From contig NZ_WPIN01000015.1 in the NCBI RefSeq assembly GCF_009754945.1, positions 1 to 64,000 on the forward strand: a stretch of 64,000 nt of DNA, in the 5' to 3' direction. Made by a program: the position numbers and the translations under genes. Each line of letters opens with the position of its first letter. The stretch's first letter is position 1. The notes beneath the pieces were generated by a model, which ran no database searches, was not told the DNA's origin, and saw nothing but the letters and a program-made list of their open reading frames with translations. The stretch comes from Spirosoma arboris (GTDB lineage Bacteria > Bacteroidota > Bacteroidia > Cytophagales > Spirosomataceae). Below are positions 50,901-60,686 of the stretch, one piece after another.

Positions 50901-52579
50901 GTATCCTTGATTGGAGCGTATTAACTATAACCTTACTCGGCATTATCGTATACGGCATTGTACGGAGTCGGGGAAGCCGCAGTATGGACGATTACCTGCT
51001 GGCGGGTCATTCGTTGCCCTGGTATCATGTAGGGCTGTCAGTAATGGCGACCCAGGCTAGTGCCATTACGTTTTTATCGGCACCCGGACAAGGCTTTGCC
51101 GATGGGATGCGGTTCGTTCAGTTTTATTTTGGATTGCCATTGGCGATGGTCGTTTTAGCCGTGACCTTCGTGCCGATTTTTCATAAGCTGAAAATTTTTA
51201 CAGCTTACGAATTCCTGGAAGATCGCTTTGATATCCGCGTTAGAACGCTGACAGCCAGTCTGTTTTTGCTCCAACGGGGCCTTTCAACGGGCCTCTCGAT
51301 TTATGCGCCGGCTATTATTCTTTCCACCATTCTTGGGTGGAATATCTACTGGACCAATCTGCTCATGGGCGGTATGGTACTCCTTTATACGGTTACAGGA
51401 GGCACAAAAGCCATATCGTATACTCATCTTCAGCAAATGGCGATTGTCACCTTTGCAATGGGGTTGGCTGGTTATCTCACGGTTAAATTATTACCTGAAG
51501 GGGTTGGCTTTGTCGACGCTCTGCACGTAGCTGGTAAGGCCGGTCGAATGAACCTGATTGATTTAAAATTCGACCCGAACAGCCGCTATAACCTTTGGTC
51601 AGGATTGATTGGCGGATTCTTTCTGCAATTGTCATACTTCGGTACCGATCAGTCGCAGGTAGGGCGATATTTAACGGGGGAAACAATTGGTCAGAGCCGA
51701 TTGGGATTGTTGATGAATGGTCTCTTGAAAGTGCCGATGCAGTTTCTGATTCTGCTGGTAGGTGTGCTGGTTTTTGTATTTTATCAGTTTAATCCATCGC
51801 CCACGTTTTTCAACAAACAGGAAACGGAACTGCTGAAAAAGAGCTCCTATGCGAGTGCTTATCAACTCGCAGAAATCAAGCATCAGAACCTGGCAACTCA
51901 ACGCCAACGGGCCGTACTGGACATGCAAGTTGCCTTAAAGGCTGACGATGAAGCCGGACAAGATGCCGCAGCAAGTATTCTTCGCGAAACCGATGACGCC
52001 ATGAAAGCGGTAAAAGCAGACGTAGCTGATCTCATCAAGAAAAACAATCCGGCTGCCGACACCAATGATGTCAATTACGTTTTTCTGCGCTTTGTGCTGG
52101 ATTATCTGCCTCACGGTCTAATTGGGTTACTCATCGCCGTTATCTTCAGTGCATCGATGGGGTCGATTGCCTCGGCTTACAACTCACTGGCTTCCACGAC
52201 CGTCGTTGATGTATATAAACGATTGGTTAAGAAGGAGGGGAGCGATAGACATTATTTGCAGGCATCGCGTTGGGCCACCATCGGCTGGGGTATTTTCTGT
52301 ATCATAGTAGCGCAATTTGCAAATCAGTTAGGCAGTATGATCGAGGCTGTCAATATTCTGGGCTCGCTGTTTTATGGGGTTATTCTGGGGGTATTTGTCG
52401 TGGCTTTCTACGTCAAATCCGTCGGAGGGCGTGCTACATTCCTGGCGGCCATCCTTGGTGAAGTACTCGTAATTGTGAGTTGGTATCTTGATCTGACGGC
52501 TTTCCTCTGGCTGAATGCCATCGGTTGTCTGCTGGTAGTAGGTATTGCCTGGGTGTTGCAGAAAACGGTGTATCGCTAA
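50897..52579 (+). CDS. Sodium:solute symporter (SSS family)
   Basis: 560 residues with about 13 membrane segments and SSS landmarks: YLLAGHSLPWYHVGLSVMAT, then QASAITFLSAPGQGFADGMR, QLSYFGTDQSQVGRYLTG and the segment FSASMGSIASAYNSLASTTV. Uses the sodium gradient to import a solute, which cannot be named from sequence. A large cytoplasmic charged loop lies near residues 310-385. Coupled to the small membrane gene in front. Confidence 0.9.
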   Translation: MSILDWSVLTITLLGIIVYGIVRSRGSRSMDDYLLAGHSLPWYHVGLSVMATQASAITFLSAPGQGFADGMRFVQFYFGLPLAMVVLAVTFVPIFHKLKIFTAYEFLEDRFDIRVRTLTASLFLLQRGLSTGLSIYAPAIILSTILGWNIYWTNLLMGGMVLLYTVTGGTKAISYTHLQQMAIVTFAMGLAGYLTVKLLPEGVGFVDALHVAGKAGRMNLIDLKFDPNSRYNLWSGLIGGFFLQLSYFGTDQSQVGRYLTGETIGQSRLGLLMNGLLKVPMQFLILLVGVLVFVFYQFNPSPTFFNKQETELLKKSSYASAYQLAEIKHQNLATQRQRAVLDMQVALKADDEAGQDAAASILRETDDAMKAVKADVADLIKKNNPAADTNDVNYVFLRFVLDYLPHGLIGLLIAVIFSASMGSIASAYNSLASTTVVDVYKRLVKKEGSDRHYLQASRWATIGWGIFCIIVAQFANQLGSMIEAVNILGSLFYGVILGVFVVAFYVKSVGGRATFLAAILGEVLVIVSWYLDLTAFLWLNAIGCLLVVGIAWVLQKTVYR

Positions 52580-52695
52580 AATCAGCAGGTCCACCGAAGC
52601 AGTTCTTGTCGTGTCAGAAATAAGTTGAGTATTCGGTCGATTGAATACCGAATACACCGGCACTCCGTTAGGGAAAAAACAACTACTCTTTCCTG

Positions 52696-53247
52696 ATGAA
52701 ACGCTTCTTCTATCTCTGTTTAATTGGAATATTCTCGTGCGTAATAACACAGACCGTTTTCGCTCAGAAACCAGTTTTGGCCAATACTAAAACGACATTT
52801 AGTAAAGGGAGTTGGCAGATTGGCCTGAAAGACGGCTACGGGTCTAGTCCCATTTTGGGTAACAGGAATACAGCTCAACTAACGGCAGGCTACTATGTAG
52901 CCAATCGATTATTGATTGGTCTAGCTGGTTCTTATACAAGGGAGTTATCCGAGTATGTTATTAATAGGAATCTAGTCTCGCTAGGCCCACTGGTACGTTA
53001 TCAGTTTATTTCAGGTCGAATATCACCTTATGCAGAGCTATCTTATCAACTTGGTCGACGAGGCACCAACACAGAGCAATTGGTGTCATTTACACCTGGT
53101 TTAAGTATTGGCTTACTGGCAGGTTTACGCCTGGATCTTAGTTATAACTTTCAGTATAGTCATTTGGATCTCGGCTACAATCTGTTTGGAGAAGCATCCA
53201 GACAGCCTCAGATAGGTATTAGTTATTTAATCAAATCGAGACAATAA
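52696..53247 (+). CDS. Outer-membrane beta-barrel protein
   Basis: 183 residues. Signal peptide (FFYLCLIGIFSCVITQTVFA) and alternating strands such as TAGYYVANRLLIGLAGSYTR and GLLAGLRLDLSYNFQYSHLD, ending in an aromatic barrel-type strand (GISYLIKSRQ). An OmpA-barrel-like fold without a clear ligand. A terminator follows at 53283. Confidence 0.75.
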   Translation: MKRFFYLCLIGIFSCVITQTVFAQKPVLANTKTTFSKGSWQIGLKDGYGSSPILGNRNTAQLTAGYYVANRLLIGLAGSYTRELSEYVINRNLVSLGPLVRYQFISGRISPYAELSYQLGRRGTNTEQLVSFTPGLSIGLLAGLRLDLSYNFQYSHLDLGYNLFGEASRQPQIGISYLIKSRQ

Positions 53248-53282
53248 CGTGGGAGAAGAAGGTAAAGCTAAGATCTCTTTTC

Positions 53283-53340
53283 AAAAACAGCCAACCGCAA
53301 CAAGTGATACTGGTATCACTTGTTGCGGTTGGCTGTTTTT
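53283..53340. terminator. Long perfect terminator hairpin
   Basis: 27-bp perfect stem (53283-53309 with 53314-53340) and a CTGG loop, flanked by A and T runs on both sides. It separates the plus-strand beta-barrel gene from the minus-strand DUF2911 gene and can work in both directions. Confidence 0.93.
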
Positions 53341-53372
53341 TGCAGATATGTAAGACGTACGCTTAGAAATGC

Positions 53373-54278
53373 TTACGCCTTCTTCTTGCCTTTCCCTGCT
53401 TTCATCGCAGGCATAGCAGCGGGTAGTTTGGCTGTATAATCTGCAATACTTTTCTCGATACCATCCTTGAAAAATGGGAAGGCTCCATCGTTCGAAGACT
53501 GACCCATCGTGAGCGCTTTCTGAGCTAGTGGCAGCGCATCAGAGTACTTACCCATTTTCGCCAGAATCTGCGACTTCACATACAGATTGCGGTAGTTTTC
53601 GCCCTTGGCAATCGACTTGTCGATCCAGCCTAATGACTGATCCAGGTTACGCCCTTTTGAGAGGTTGTAGCTGGCGGCTGCCTGTAAAACGGCGGCATCG
53701 TCGGGTTTTTCGGCTACAGCTTTGTCTACGTTAGCGGCCGCATTAGCATTTACATCTACTTTCAGATCGGCGCTTGCTTTTACATTGGCCCACATGAAAT
53801 TCATTTTTGCCGTACTGTCTGTCAGGTCACTGAAGCTAATGGTAAAGGTTTCTACCTTTTCACTGTTTTCAGAAGGTGTAAGATTCACACGTAGTGCATC
53901 TTCTGCCTGTTTGTATTCAGCTTCGCTAACGGTCTTGTTTTTGCTGAAAATCAGTATAGCGTTACCATCTTCCGGGATCGATAAAATCGCATACGTTCCG
54001 GCAGGGAGTGTTTTTCCGTTGACCATTAGGTCAGTTGTCGTGGTAAAGTTGGTGGCTGAATTGGCACCCGTCCGCCAAACTTTTCCGAGGGGAACATATG
54101 AATCGGTGAAGGGTTGACGCCCTTTCAGGCTTGGGCGCGAGTACGTTACGGTTAGGTCGGTTGTGCCAATGGTCTGCATAACCGAGGCACCTGGGCTAGG
54201 CGAAGGCAATTTAATTTGGGCGGTGGTTAGCTGAGCCGCTAAACAAATGGTAGCTGCTGTGAGCGAAAGTTTGTGCAT
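53373..54278 (-). CDS. DUF2911 protein with helical repeat tail
   Basis: 301 residues. Signal peptide (AATICLAAQLTTAQIKLPSP), then the DUF2911 region (VTYSRPSLKGRQPFTDSYVP, PLGKVWRTGANSATNFTTTT, LPAGTYAILSIP), and from ~residue 195 TPR-like helices (AAVLQAAASYNLSKGRNLDQ). DUF2911 proteins are common in Bacteroidota envelopes; the function is unknown. Confidence 0.8.
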   Translation of the reverse strand: MHKLSLTAATICLAAQLTTAQIKLPSPSPGASVMQTIGTTDLTVTYSRPSLKGRQPFTDSYVPLGKVWRTGANSATNFTTTTDLMVNGKTLPAGTYAILSIPEDGNAILIFSKNKTVSEAEYKQAEDALRVNLTPSENSEKVETFTISFSDLTDSTAKMNFMWANVKASADLKVDVNANAAANVDKAVAEKPDDAAVLQAAASYNLSKGRNLDQSLGWIDKSIAKGENYRNLYVKSQILAKMGKYSDALPLAQKALTMGQSSNDGAFPFFKDGIEKSIADYTAKLPAAMPAMKAGKGKKKA

Positions 54279-54342
54279 GATTCTCTATAGACTATTGAAA
54301 AAACAGCACCAAATTGCGGCTTTTTAGTCAGAAACCCAATTC

Positions 54343-54879
54343 ATGCATCGCCAACCTTTGCTTCAACTGCTTTATCAGCACAGCCCCGCCGACCCAAATG
54401 AACAAACTATGAGTCAGGCAACTATTGCGTTTGTGGAGCAATATCCTGACTGTTTTGAACGGTCGTTGCTCATTGGCCATGTGACTGGGTCAGCCTGGAT
54501 TGTTAGCCCCGACCGTACGCAAACGCTCCTGATTCATCATCGTAAACTCGATCGTTGGCTTCAGCCGGGTGGTCATGCCGATGGTGATCCAGATGTGGCA
54601 GCCGTTGCCCTTCGTGAAGCGCAGGAAGAAACAGGACTGACCTCGTTAAGATTGCTTAAGCCAGCTGTTTTCGATGTTGATGTGCATCAAATTCCAGCCC
54701 GGAACGAAGTTCCCGAACATCTGCATTATGATATCCGATTTTTACTGGAAGCAGACCTGAATGAACCTTTTGGGTTATCTGATGAAATTAAGAATATTCA
54801 ATGGTTTTCACTAGAAAAAGCGAAAACTATAACTGATTCGGAGTCAATTTTGCGGTTAATTCGAAAAAATATATCTTAA
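54343..54879 (+). CDS. NUDIX hydrolase
   Basis: 178 residues. The Nudix box reads GGHADGDPDVAAVALREAQE-ETG, with the glutamates of REAQEET binding the metals. Removes nucleoside diphosphate-linked groups; substrate unknown. The N-terminal ~45 residues precede the main domain (ASIVSPDRTQ-like strand). Confidence 0.9.
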   Translation: MHRQPLLQLLYQHSPADPNEQTMSQATIAFVEQYPDCFERSLLIGHVTGSAWIVSPDRTQTLLIHHRKLDRWLQPGGHADGDPDVAAVALREAQEETGLTSLRLLKPAVFDVDVHQIPARNEVPEHLHYDIRFLLEADLNEPFGLSDEIKNIQWFSLEKAKTITDSESILRLIRKNIS

Positions 54880-54903
54880 CTAAAAGTGTAGTAGGCATTT
54901 TTG

Positions 54904-54935
54904 TTGTTTTATAGTCAGGCAGAGTACTAACTTTG
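54904..54935 (+). promoter_or_regulatory. Bacteroidota-type promoter
   Basis: TAACTTTG (54928-54935) fits the -7 consensus TAnnTTTG, and a TTG at 54904-54906 fits the -33 element with a 21-base gap. It precedes the secreted protein gene by 26 bases. Confidence 0.65.
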
Positions 54936-54961
54936 TCGTACAACAAAACCATAGAAATGTC

Positions 54962-55366
54962 ATGAAATCAATACCCTTTTTGCTCATCGGCATTGGTCTT
55001 TTGGCCGTGTCGGAGCAAGCCTTTTCCCAAGATGATGGTCAGCGTAAACCGCTGAATAACCCTATGTACTCGACCAGTAATTACAAACATCCAGGCATGG
55101 CTACTGCAGCTCGCCGATGGGAGAGTAAAACGGGTGTGGCGGTTAAAACAACTACACCCGCCGACGCTCAACTGGCCAATTACAAACACCAGGTACCCGT
55201 GGCCCAACCGATTGGTGGAATAACCGTAGGACATACACCATCGACTAATCTGGCCGATCGAAACTATAAAATTCAGCGGATCAGTGAACCCCAGCCAACC
55301 TATGGTGCAAACGAGTACTACGTGTCAAAACGACGGAAAAACGACAGTACAACCATTGGTCAATAA
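54962..55366 (+). CDS. Small secreted host protein
   Basis: 134 residues. Signal peptide (FLLIGIGLLAVSEQAFSQDD), then a short region with two similar segments (STSNYKHPGMATAARRWESK and LANYKHQVPVAQPIGG). Downstream of a clear -33/-7 promoter. No recognised family. Confidence 0.7.
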   Translation: MKSIPFLLIGIGLLAVSEQAFSQDDGQRKPLNNPMYSTSNYKHPGMATAARRWESKTGVAVKTTTPADAQLANYKHQVPVAQPIGGITVGHTPSTNLADRNYKIQRISEPQPTYGANEYYVSKRRKNDSTTIGQ

Positions 55367-55508
55367 TTGCCCGTTTGGGCATAAATGCAGCGAGCTACCA
55401 GTCCGAAGGGTAGTCTCGCTGCTTTTGTTATAAAGGAGGCTAAAGTAGATGACCGGAATATGCCTATTTTAGTACAAAAATTAGTGCATCCTTCTTTCGC
55501 TAATCTCC

Positions 55509-58500
55509 ATGCTTTTTCGCCAAAAGCTCCATCATTCTGTTCGCGTGTTTTTGAAATACTGCGGACTCATGTTCGTGATCATTTTGTCGGTCAGGAGCTG
55601 GGGGCAGGTTCGTTCTGGAGAATTGCAAGTCGATCGGTTGTCGGCGAAGAACGGGCTTTCTCATAATTCTATACTTTGCATCTGGCAGGATACCGACGGC
55701 TTTTTATGGCTTGGGACCAAAGATGGGCTGAATAAATATGATGGCTATGCGTTCACAGTCTACAAACCGGACCCCGCCGATCCTGCCAACACCTTAGGAC
55801 ACAACTGGATATCAGGAATTTGTCGGGACCGAAAAGGTCGCATGTGGGTAACGACCCTGGGTGGTGGGCTTCATTTGTTTGATCGACAGACGGGAAAAAC
55901 CACCGCTTATCGGATTGATCCTGTTCGAATTTCGCTGCGAAATGCGATGCTTTCGATTATCGAAGATAAGCAGGGTATCCTCTGGATTGCCTCTCGGGAA
56001 GGGCTAAACCGATTCGATCCTGAGACTCGGAAATTTACATTATTCCCCTCGCCTAATCAGGAAAAACCCGATGTTTACACGGTTCAGGAAGATCGACAGG
56101 GGCGATTATGGGTAGGCGCCGGAGATGGCCTATACCAATTGAACCGTCAGACAGGCGCTTATAGTCGGTTCAGGCTAAGTCAGAATCAGGCAGATACAAC
56201 AACTGGCGTTTCACTCGTTTTTCCTGATCCATCTGGTGCCGTGTGGATTGGTACAGTGTCGGGACAATTTTACCGATTAACCGCTGCAGGCGAACTACAG
56301 AAAATTTATGACTATCAGCCTAAAGGGCGGGAAATCAATCGATTCTATCCGTTTGGTGCTCTCCAGATGGATAAAGCAGGAAATCTTTGGGGCACTCTTT
56401 CCGGTCTCGATGGATTGATTCATGTAAATGCAGCTACAGGCCAGCTGGCCCGTGTGCTGGCTAATCCTACACAAGCAGGTGGCCTCAGCAGTAATACGAT
56501 TCTTTCGCTCTACTTCGATCGGGAAGGAATCTTATGGGTCGGTACCGACAACGGACTGGATAAGCACGTAGCGCAGCCTAAAAAATTCCGTACATTTCAA
56601 CTGGTTGCCAACAACACCATTGTTCGATTGCCGGAAAACAGCATTCGAACCATATGCCAGGATCATTCGGGCGTCATCTGGTTCAGTAATGATCTGGGTG
56701 AGTTATATTCGTTTCATCGCCAGACGGGTCGCTATCAACGTTATTTTCTTGAGCCAGCCTCGTCTAGTCATGTATTTAATGATGGAGTAACGGCGATCTA
56801 TGAGGACCGGGCCAGGCAACTATGGGTTAGTGCTGGTCTTTACCTGCATCGACTGGATCGGAAAACGGGCTCATTTGCCCAATACCGATGTCAGATTCGG
56901 GTGCGGTGTATTCGGGAGGATGCAACGGGTAAACTATGGTTGGCGGGCCGGGGACTCGCCTGTTTTGATCCGAAAACCCAGCAGTTTACGTATTATCACC
57001 ATGACCCAAAAAATCCAAATAGCCTCGGCGATGAGTCGCTGGTGGTTGCATTGCCAACCCGCGATGGAACCGTATGGGCAGCCTCTACACGAAAAGGACT
57101 TAGTCGACTTCAGCCATCGACGGGTCAATTCATGCATTACCAGCCTCATTACCAGCATGCGTCTGGCTACTTAACTGATAAAGATATTCGTAGCTTGTAT
57201 GAAGATCATCGAGGCCAGTTGTGGGTAGGCACGAATCAGGGCGGTTTAAATCGGTATGATGCCCGGACAGATTCATTTTCGACCTTTACCACCAATGATG
57301 GCCTTCCAAATAATCATATTGTTGGTATCGTGGAGGATAAGGATGAAAACCTATGGCTTTCGACCAATCAGGGTATTTGTCGCTTCAACCCCAAAACCAA
57401 AACTTACCGTAATTACGACGAAAGTGATGGCTTACAGGCTAATGAGTTTTTTGACGCCTGTGCAACTGGAGTGAATGGCCAGTTGGTTTTTGGTGGTCCC
57501 AATGGCTTTAATATCTTCGATCCGTCAAAAATTCATGACAATCCCCTGATTCCTCCCGTACGAATTACGCGTGTTCAGATTCAGAATGATGCCGAACAGC
57601 TACCTACCGAAACACTCGAACTTCCCTACCAGGAGAATGATCTTTCGTTCGACTTTGTGGCTCTTAATTTTATTATGCCCGAAAAGAATCAGTATGCCTA
57701 CCAATTGACAAGTGTCGATAAAGGTTGGGTTTATTGTGGCAACCGGCGTTTTGTGAGCTATACTAATCTGGAGTCGGGGGAGTATGTATTTCGGGTCAAA
57801 GCCTCCAATAACGATGGCGTCTGGAATGAAAAAGGAACACAACTCCGTATCATTATTCAGTCGCCTTTCTGGCAAACCTGGTGGTTTAGAGGACTTTTGC
57901 TAGTACTCATTTCGGGTATTATTTATATGGGACTACAGTACCGAATTCGGCAGGTTAAGCGGCAGGAATCGCAGAAAACGGCCTTCAACAAACAGTTAGC
58001 GGCTATGGAAATGCAGGCGCTCAGGGCGCAGATGAACCCGCACTTCATTTTTAACAGCCTTAATTCAATTAACCGATTCATTATGAAAAATGAATCGGAG
58101 AAAGCGTCGGATTATCTGGCAAAGTTCTCGAAGTTGATTCGGTTGATTCTGCACCATTCGAGCATGCCCGTAGTCACGCTGGAAAGCGAGCTGGAATCAC
58201 TTCAGCTTTATCTTACTCTGGAATCGCTTCGGTTTGATGATCAGTTTACATTTTCGATTCATGTTGGGGAAGAGGTTGAGCCTGCCTATACCGAATTGCC
58301 GCCTATGATTATTCAACCGTATGTAGAAAATGCCATTTGGCATGGGCTCATGCACAAAGAGGGTGGGGGACGCATAACGATTGATTGGCAGGTAGAGAAA
58401 GGTGCCCTGATCTGCACGATTGAGGATAATGGTATTGGGCGGAAAAAGTCTGCCGAATTGAAGAGTAAATCTGCGACACGGACTAAATCGCTGGGCATGC

Positions 58501-58631
58501 AAATTACCTCGAACCGACTCAAACTTAGTCAGTTGTTAGATGGCAGGCAGCCGACTGTACACATTCAGGATCTGGTTGATCCCGATGGTGAACCTGCCGG
58601 AACCAGTGTAACGGTACGAATTCCAATATGA
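55509..58631 (+). CDS. LytS-type sensor with two-component propeller repeats
   Basis: 1040 residues. After a short N-terminal membrane segment come many Reg_prop repeats (WLGTKDGLNKYDGYAFTVYK and similar 'WVGTDNGL' units) forming two beta-propellers, a Y_Y_Y domain (YQLTSVDKGWVYCGNRRFVS), one membrane helix (WWFRGLLLVLISGIIYMG) and a LytS-family kinase: QMNPHFIFNSLNSINRFI with the phosphorylatable His, then an ATP-binding region (NAIWHGLMHKEGGGRITI, DNGIGRKKS). It senses periplasmic ligands and phosphorylates the LytTR regulator encoded by the next gene, overlapping by 4 bases. Confidence 0.9.
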   Translation: MLFRQKLHHSVRVFLKYCGLMFVIILSVRSWGQVRSGELQVDRLSAKNGLSHNSILCIWQDTDGFLWLGTKDGLNKYDGYAFTVYKPDPADPANTLGHNWISGICRDRKGRMWVTTLGGGLHLFDRQTGKTTAYRIDPVRISLRNAMLSIIEDKQGILWIASREGLNRFDPETRKFTLFPSPNQEKPDVYTVQEDRQGRLWVGAGDGLYQLNRQTGAYSRFRLSQNQADTTTGVSLVFPDPSGAVWIGTVSGQFYRLTAAGELQKIYDYQPKGREINRFYPFGALQMDKAGNLWGTLSGLDGLIHVNAATGQLARVLANPTQAGGLSSNTILSLYFDREGILWVGTDNGLDKHVAQPKKFRTFQLVANNTIVRLPENSIRTICQDHSGVIWFSNDLGELYSFHRQTGRYQRYFLEPASSSHVFNDGVTAIYEDRARQLWVSAGLYLHRLDRKTGSFAQYRCQIRVRCIREDATGKLWLAGRGLACFDPKTQQFTYYHHDPKNPNSLGDESLVVALPTRDGTVWAASTRKGLSRLQPSTGQFMHYQPHYQHASGYLTDKDIRSLYEDHRGQLWVGTNQGGLNRYDARTDSFSTFTTNDGLPNNHIVGIVEDKDENLWLSTNQGICRFNPKTKTYRNYDESDGLQANEFFDACATGVNGQLVFGGPNGFNIFDPSKIHDNPLIPPVRITRVQIQNDAEQLPTETLELPYQENDLSFDFVALNFIMPEKNQYAYQLTSVDKGWVYCGNRRFVSYTNLESGEYVFRVKASNNDGVWNEKGTQLRIIIQSPFWQTWWFRGLLLVLISGIIYMGLQYRIRQVKRQESQKTAFNKQLAAMEMQALRAQMNPHFIFNSLNSINRFIMKNESEKASDYLAKFSKLIRLILHHSSMPVVTLESELESLQLYLTLESLRFDDQFTFSIHVGEEVEPAYTELPPMIIQPYVENAIWHGLMHKEGGGRITIDWQVEKGALICTIEDNGIGRKKSAELKSKSATRTKSLGMQITSNRLKLSQLLDGRQPTVHIQDLVDPDGEPAGTSVTVRIPI

Positions 58632-59365
58632 TAAAAGCAATTATTATTGACGACGAAGCCCATTGCCGGGAAACGTTGTCTATGCAACTGGCTAAGTATT
58701 GTTCACAGGTAAACATACTGGCGGAGTGCCGGTCGGCATCTGAAGGGCTAAAGGCGATTGCAGAACATGCACCCGACTTGCTCTTTCTGGATGTCGAAAT
58801 GCCGCTTATGAATGGCTTTGAAATGCTGGAACAACTCTCCAGTATTCCCTTCGATATTATCTTCACAACGGGCTATGATACCTACGCTATAAAAGCCATT
58901 CGATTCAGTGCGCTGGATTACCTGCTGAAACCCATTGATAAGGATGACCTGCTAAAAGCCGTTGCTAAAGTTAATCCGCAACCGGAACCACACATGGCTC
59001 AGCAAATTGAGCTTTTGCTACAAAAGCTGGGACATAAACCTGCCTTGCAGAAAATTGCGCTACCAAGCCTACAGGGTTTTGAACTGGTGCTGATCGATAC
59101 GATTATCCGATGCGAAGCCGATAACAATTACACGCATGTTTTCCTAAAATCGCGCCAATCGTTACTTGTATCCCGGACGTTGAAAGAGATCGAAGAACTA
59201 TTGGAGGAGAGCTCGTTTCTGCGCGTTCATCAGTCTCACCTGATTAATCTAAACGAAATAATCCGCTACGTTCGGGGCGAAGGGGGGTATGTGGTCATGA
59301 GTGATAACTCAACCGTACATGTGTCCCGTAGCCGGAAAGATGAACTTCTGAAAATGTTCCGGTAA
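58628..59365 (+). CDS. LytTR-family response regulator
   Basis: 245 residues. Receiver domain with the acidic pocket IIDDEAHC and the phosphorylated Asp in LLFLDVEMPLMNGFE, then the LytTR DNA-binding domain (FLRVHQSHLINLNEIIRYVR). Coupled by a 4-base overlap to the sensor, forming a two-component system. Regulated genes are not evident. Confidence 0.92.
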   Translation: MIKAIIIDDEAHCRETLSMQLAKYCSQVNILAECRSASEGLKAIAEHAPDLLFLDVEMPLMNGFEMLEQLSSIPFDIIFTTGYDTYAIKAIRFSALDYLLKPIDKDDLLKAVAKVNPQPEPHMAQQIELLLQKLGHKPALQKIALPSLQGFELVLIDTIIRCEADNNYTHVFLKSRQSLLVSRTLKEIEELLEESSFLRVHQSHLINLNEIIRYVRGEGGYVVMSDNSTVHVSRSRKDELLKMFR

Positions 59366-59759
59366 ACTTATCGCTTTACCGATACCACTTATAAATGGTT
59401 AGTTGCTCACTCAACTAGGCTCAATACTCATTCTGAGTAGGATTTACGCTCCCCTGAACGGTAGTTTATGCCATGAGAAAGGGGAGAGTGATCAAATCGC
59501 TCATAAGTGATAATGAATAATCCTTGCACCTTTTATTACTCATTTAGTCTCTGAAATTTAATTCGACACGCAATACCAATAAAACGGACTCGTCGAAAGA
59601 AACTAGCGAAGTCTGAATGCTACTGGATTTAAGTAATAGTTAATTGTTAAGGAAAGCAGCCTCCATATTGAGAGACTGCTTTTTTGTAATGATCGCTTAT
59701 GCGGAATGTTGTCAGGTAGAATTGAAGTGAGTGTAGGTTATTGCGAATGACACAGTGCG
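59366..59759. other. Intergenic region with a terminator
   Basis: 394 bases without a credible gene. A hairpin AAAGCAG/CTGCTTT (about 59653-59684) followed by T is a terminator pointing to the plus strand. The rest shows no ORF, repeat or tRNA. Confidence 0.6.
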
Positions 59760-60092
59760 ATGATCAATAAAGGGACGTTCAAAAGAGAGAAGATTAACGG
59801 CCAATGGTTGGTCGAAGCGATTGAAGCACAGGGCGAAACACTACACTCAGCCGCCAAACTAATAAACGTGGACAGTCGCTATTTCTACGCACATAAAGCA
59901 GGTAAAACCTCTATTTCAACCGCTGTACTGGCTGCACTATGTCAGGCTCTGCCAACTCTTTCTGAGCGATATGTGCTTACGGGACGGGGGCCAAAAAAAA
60001 TTACAACGACGGGCGTAGATGCCGATATAGTGGTTGATATATATCGAATCAAAAATACGGTTGAACGAATCATCAATGAACTTGACGTCTGA
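59760..60092 (+). CDS. Small HTH-like regulator
   Basis: 110 residues. The middle (GETLHSAAKLINVDSRYFYA, then HKAGKTSISTAVLAALCQAL) resembles an XRE-type helix-turn-helix. C-terminal helix (DIYRIKNTVERIINELDV). A lone regulator; possibly a relic of a mobile element since it lies away from other genes. Confidence 0.6.
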   Translation: MINKGTFKREKINGQWLVEAIEAQGETLHSAAKLINVDSRYFYAHKAGKTSISTAVLAALCQALPTLSERYVLTGRGPKKITTTGVDADIVVDIYRIKNTVERIINELDV

Positions 60093-60126
60093 GAACACAC
60101 CGTCTGATAGGCATTTGTCTAGTGAT

Positions 60127-60645
60127 TTAGCTTATTCCATTCGCGTGGAGTCTCTGCTCATATAACGCGAAATTATCGGCCTCGAAGCACACAAAAAGGA
60201 TTGTCTCAACCGACGTTGGCTGTTCCAGACATTGGCGAATTGTGGTGATTGCCACATCAGCCGCTTTGTCTTTGGGGTATCCATAAATTCCTGTACTAAT
60301 GTTTGGAAAGGCAAGGCTCGTCAGCTGGTTCTCAGAGGCAATTTCCATCGCCCGGCGATAGCAACTTGCCAATAACTCCGCTTCGCCCTGACGCCCACCC
60401 CGCCATACCGGACCAACTGCGTGAATGACGTGTTTGGCAGGCAATCGGTAGCCATTTGTGATTTTAGCATCACCTGTTTTACAGCCGTGTAATAGGCGGC
60501 ACTCAAAAACCAACTCCGGCCCGGCAGCTCGATGAATAGCCCCATCGACACCCCCGCCACCAAGTAAACTCGTGTTAGCCGCATTCACGATGGCATCGAC
60601 AGCCTGTTTCGTGATATCGCCCTGAATAACCTGAATTGTTGCCAT
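60127..60645 (-). CDS. Macro-domain O-acetyl-ADP-ribose deacetylase (MacroD type)
   Basis: 172 residues, one macro domain: VDAIVNAANTSLLGGGGVDG binds ADP-ribose with the catalytic Asn-Asp pair, and FPNISTGIYGYPKDKAADVA is the second loop. Removes acetyl or ADP-ribose groups from ADP-ribose compounds. Full length for the family (YmdB type). Confidence 0.92.
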   Translation of the reverse strand: MATIQVIQGDITKQAVDAIVNAANTSLLGGGGVDGAIHRAAGPELVFECRLLHGCKTGDAKITNGYRLPAKHVIHAVGPVWRGGRQGEAELLASCYRRAMEIASENQLTSLAFPNISTGIYGYPKDKAADVAITTIRQCLEQPTSVETILFVCFEADNFALYEQRLHANGIS

Positions 60646-60686
60646 AGGTTTCGGTTTTCGATATACCCCAAACCATTAATCGCTCC

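Noticed and set aside
59760..60092. Part of the prophage
   Set aside because: It lies more than 10 kb beyond the integrase among host genes, so it is treated as a separate host or relic gene.
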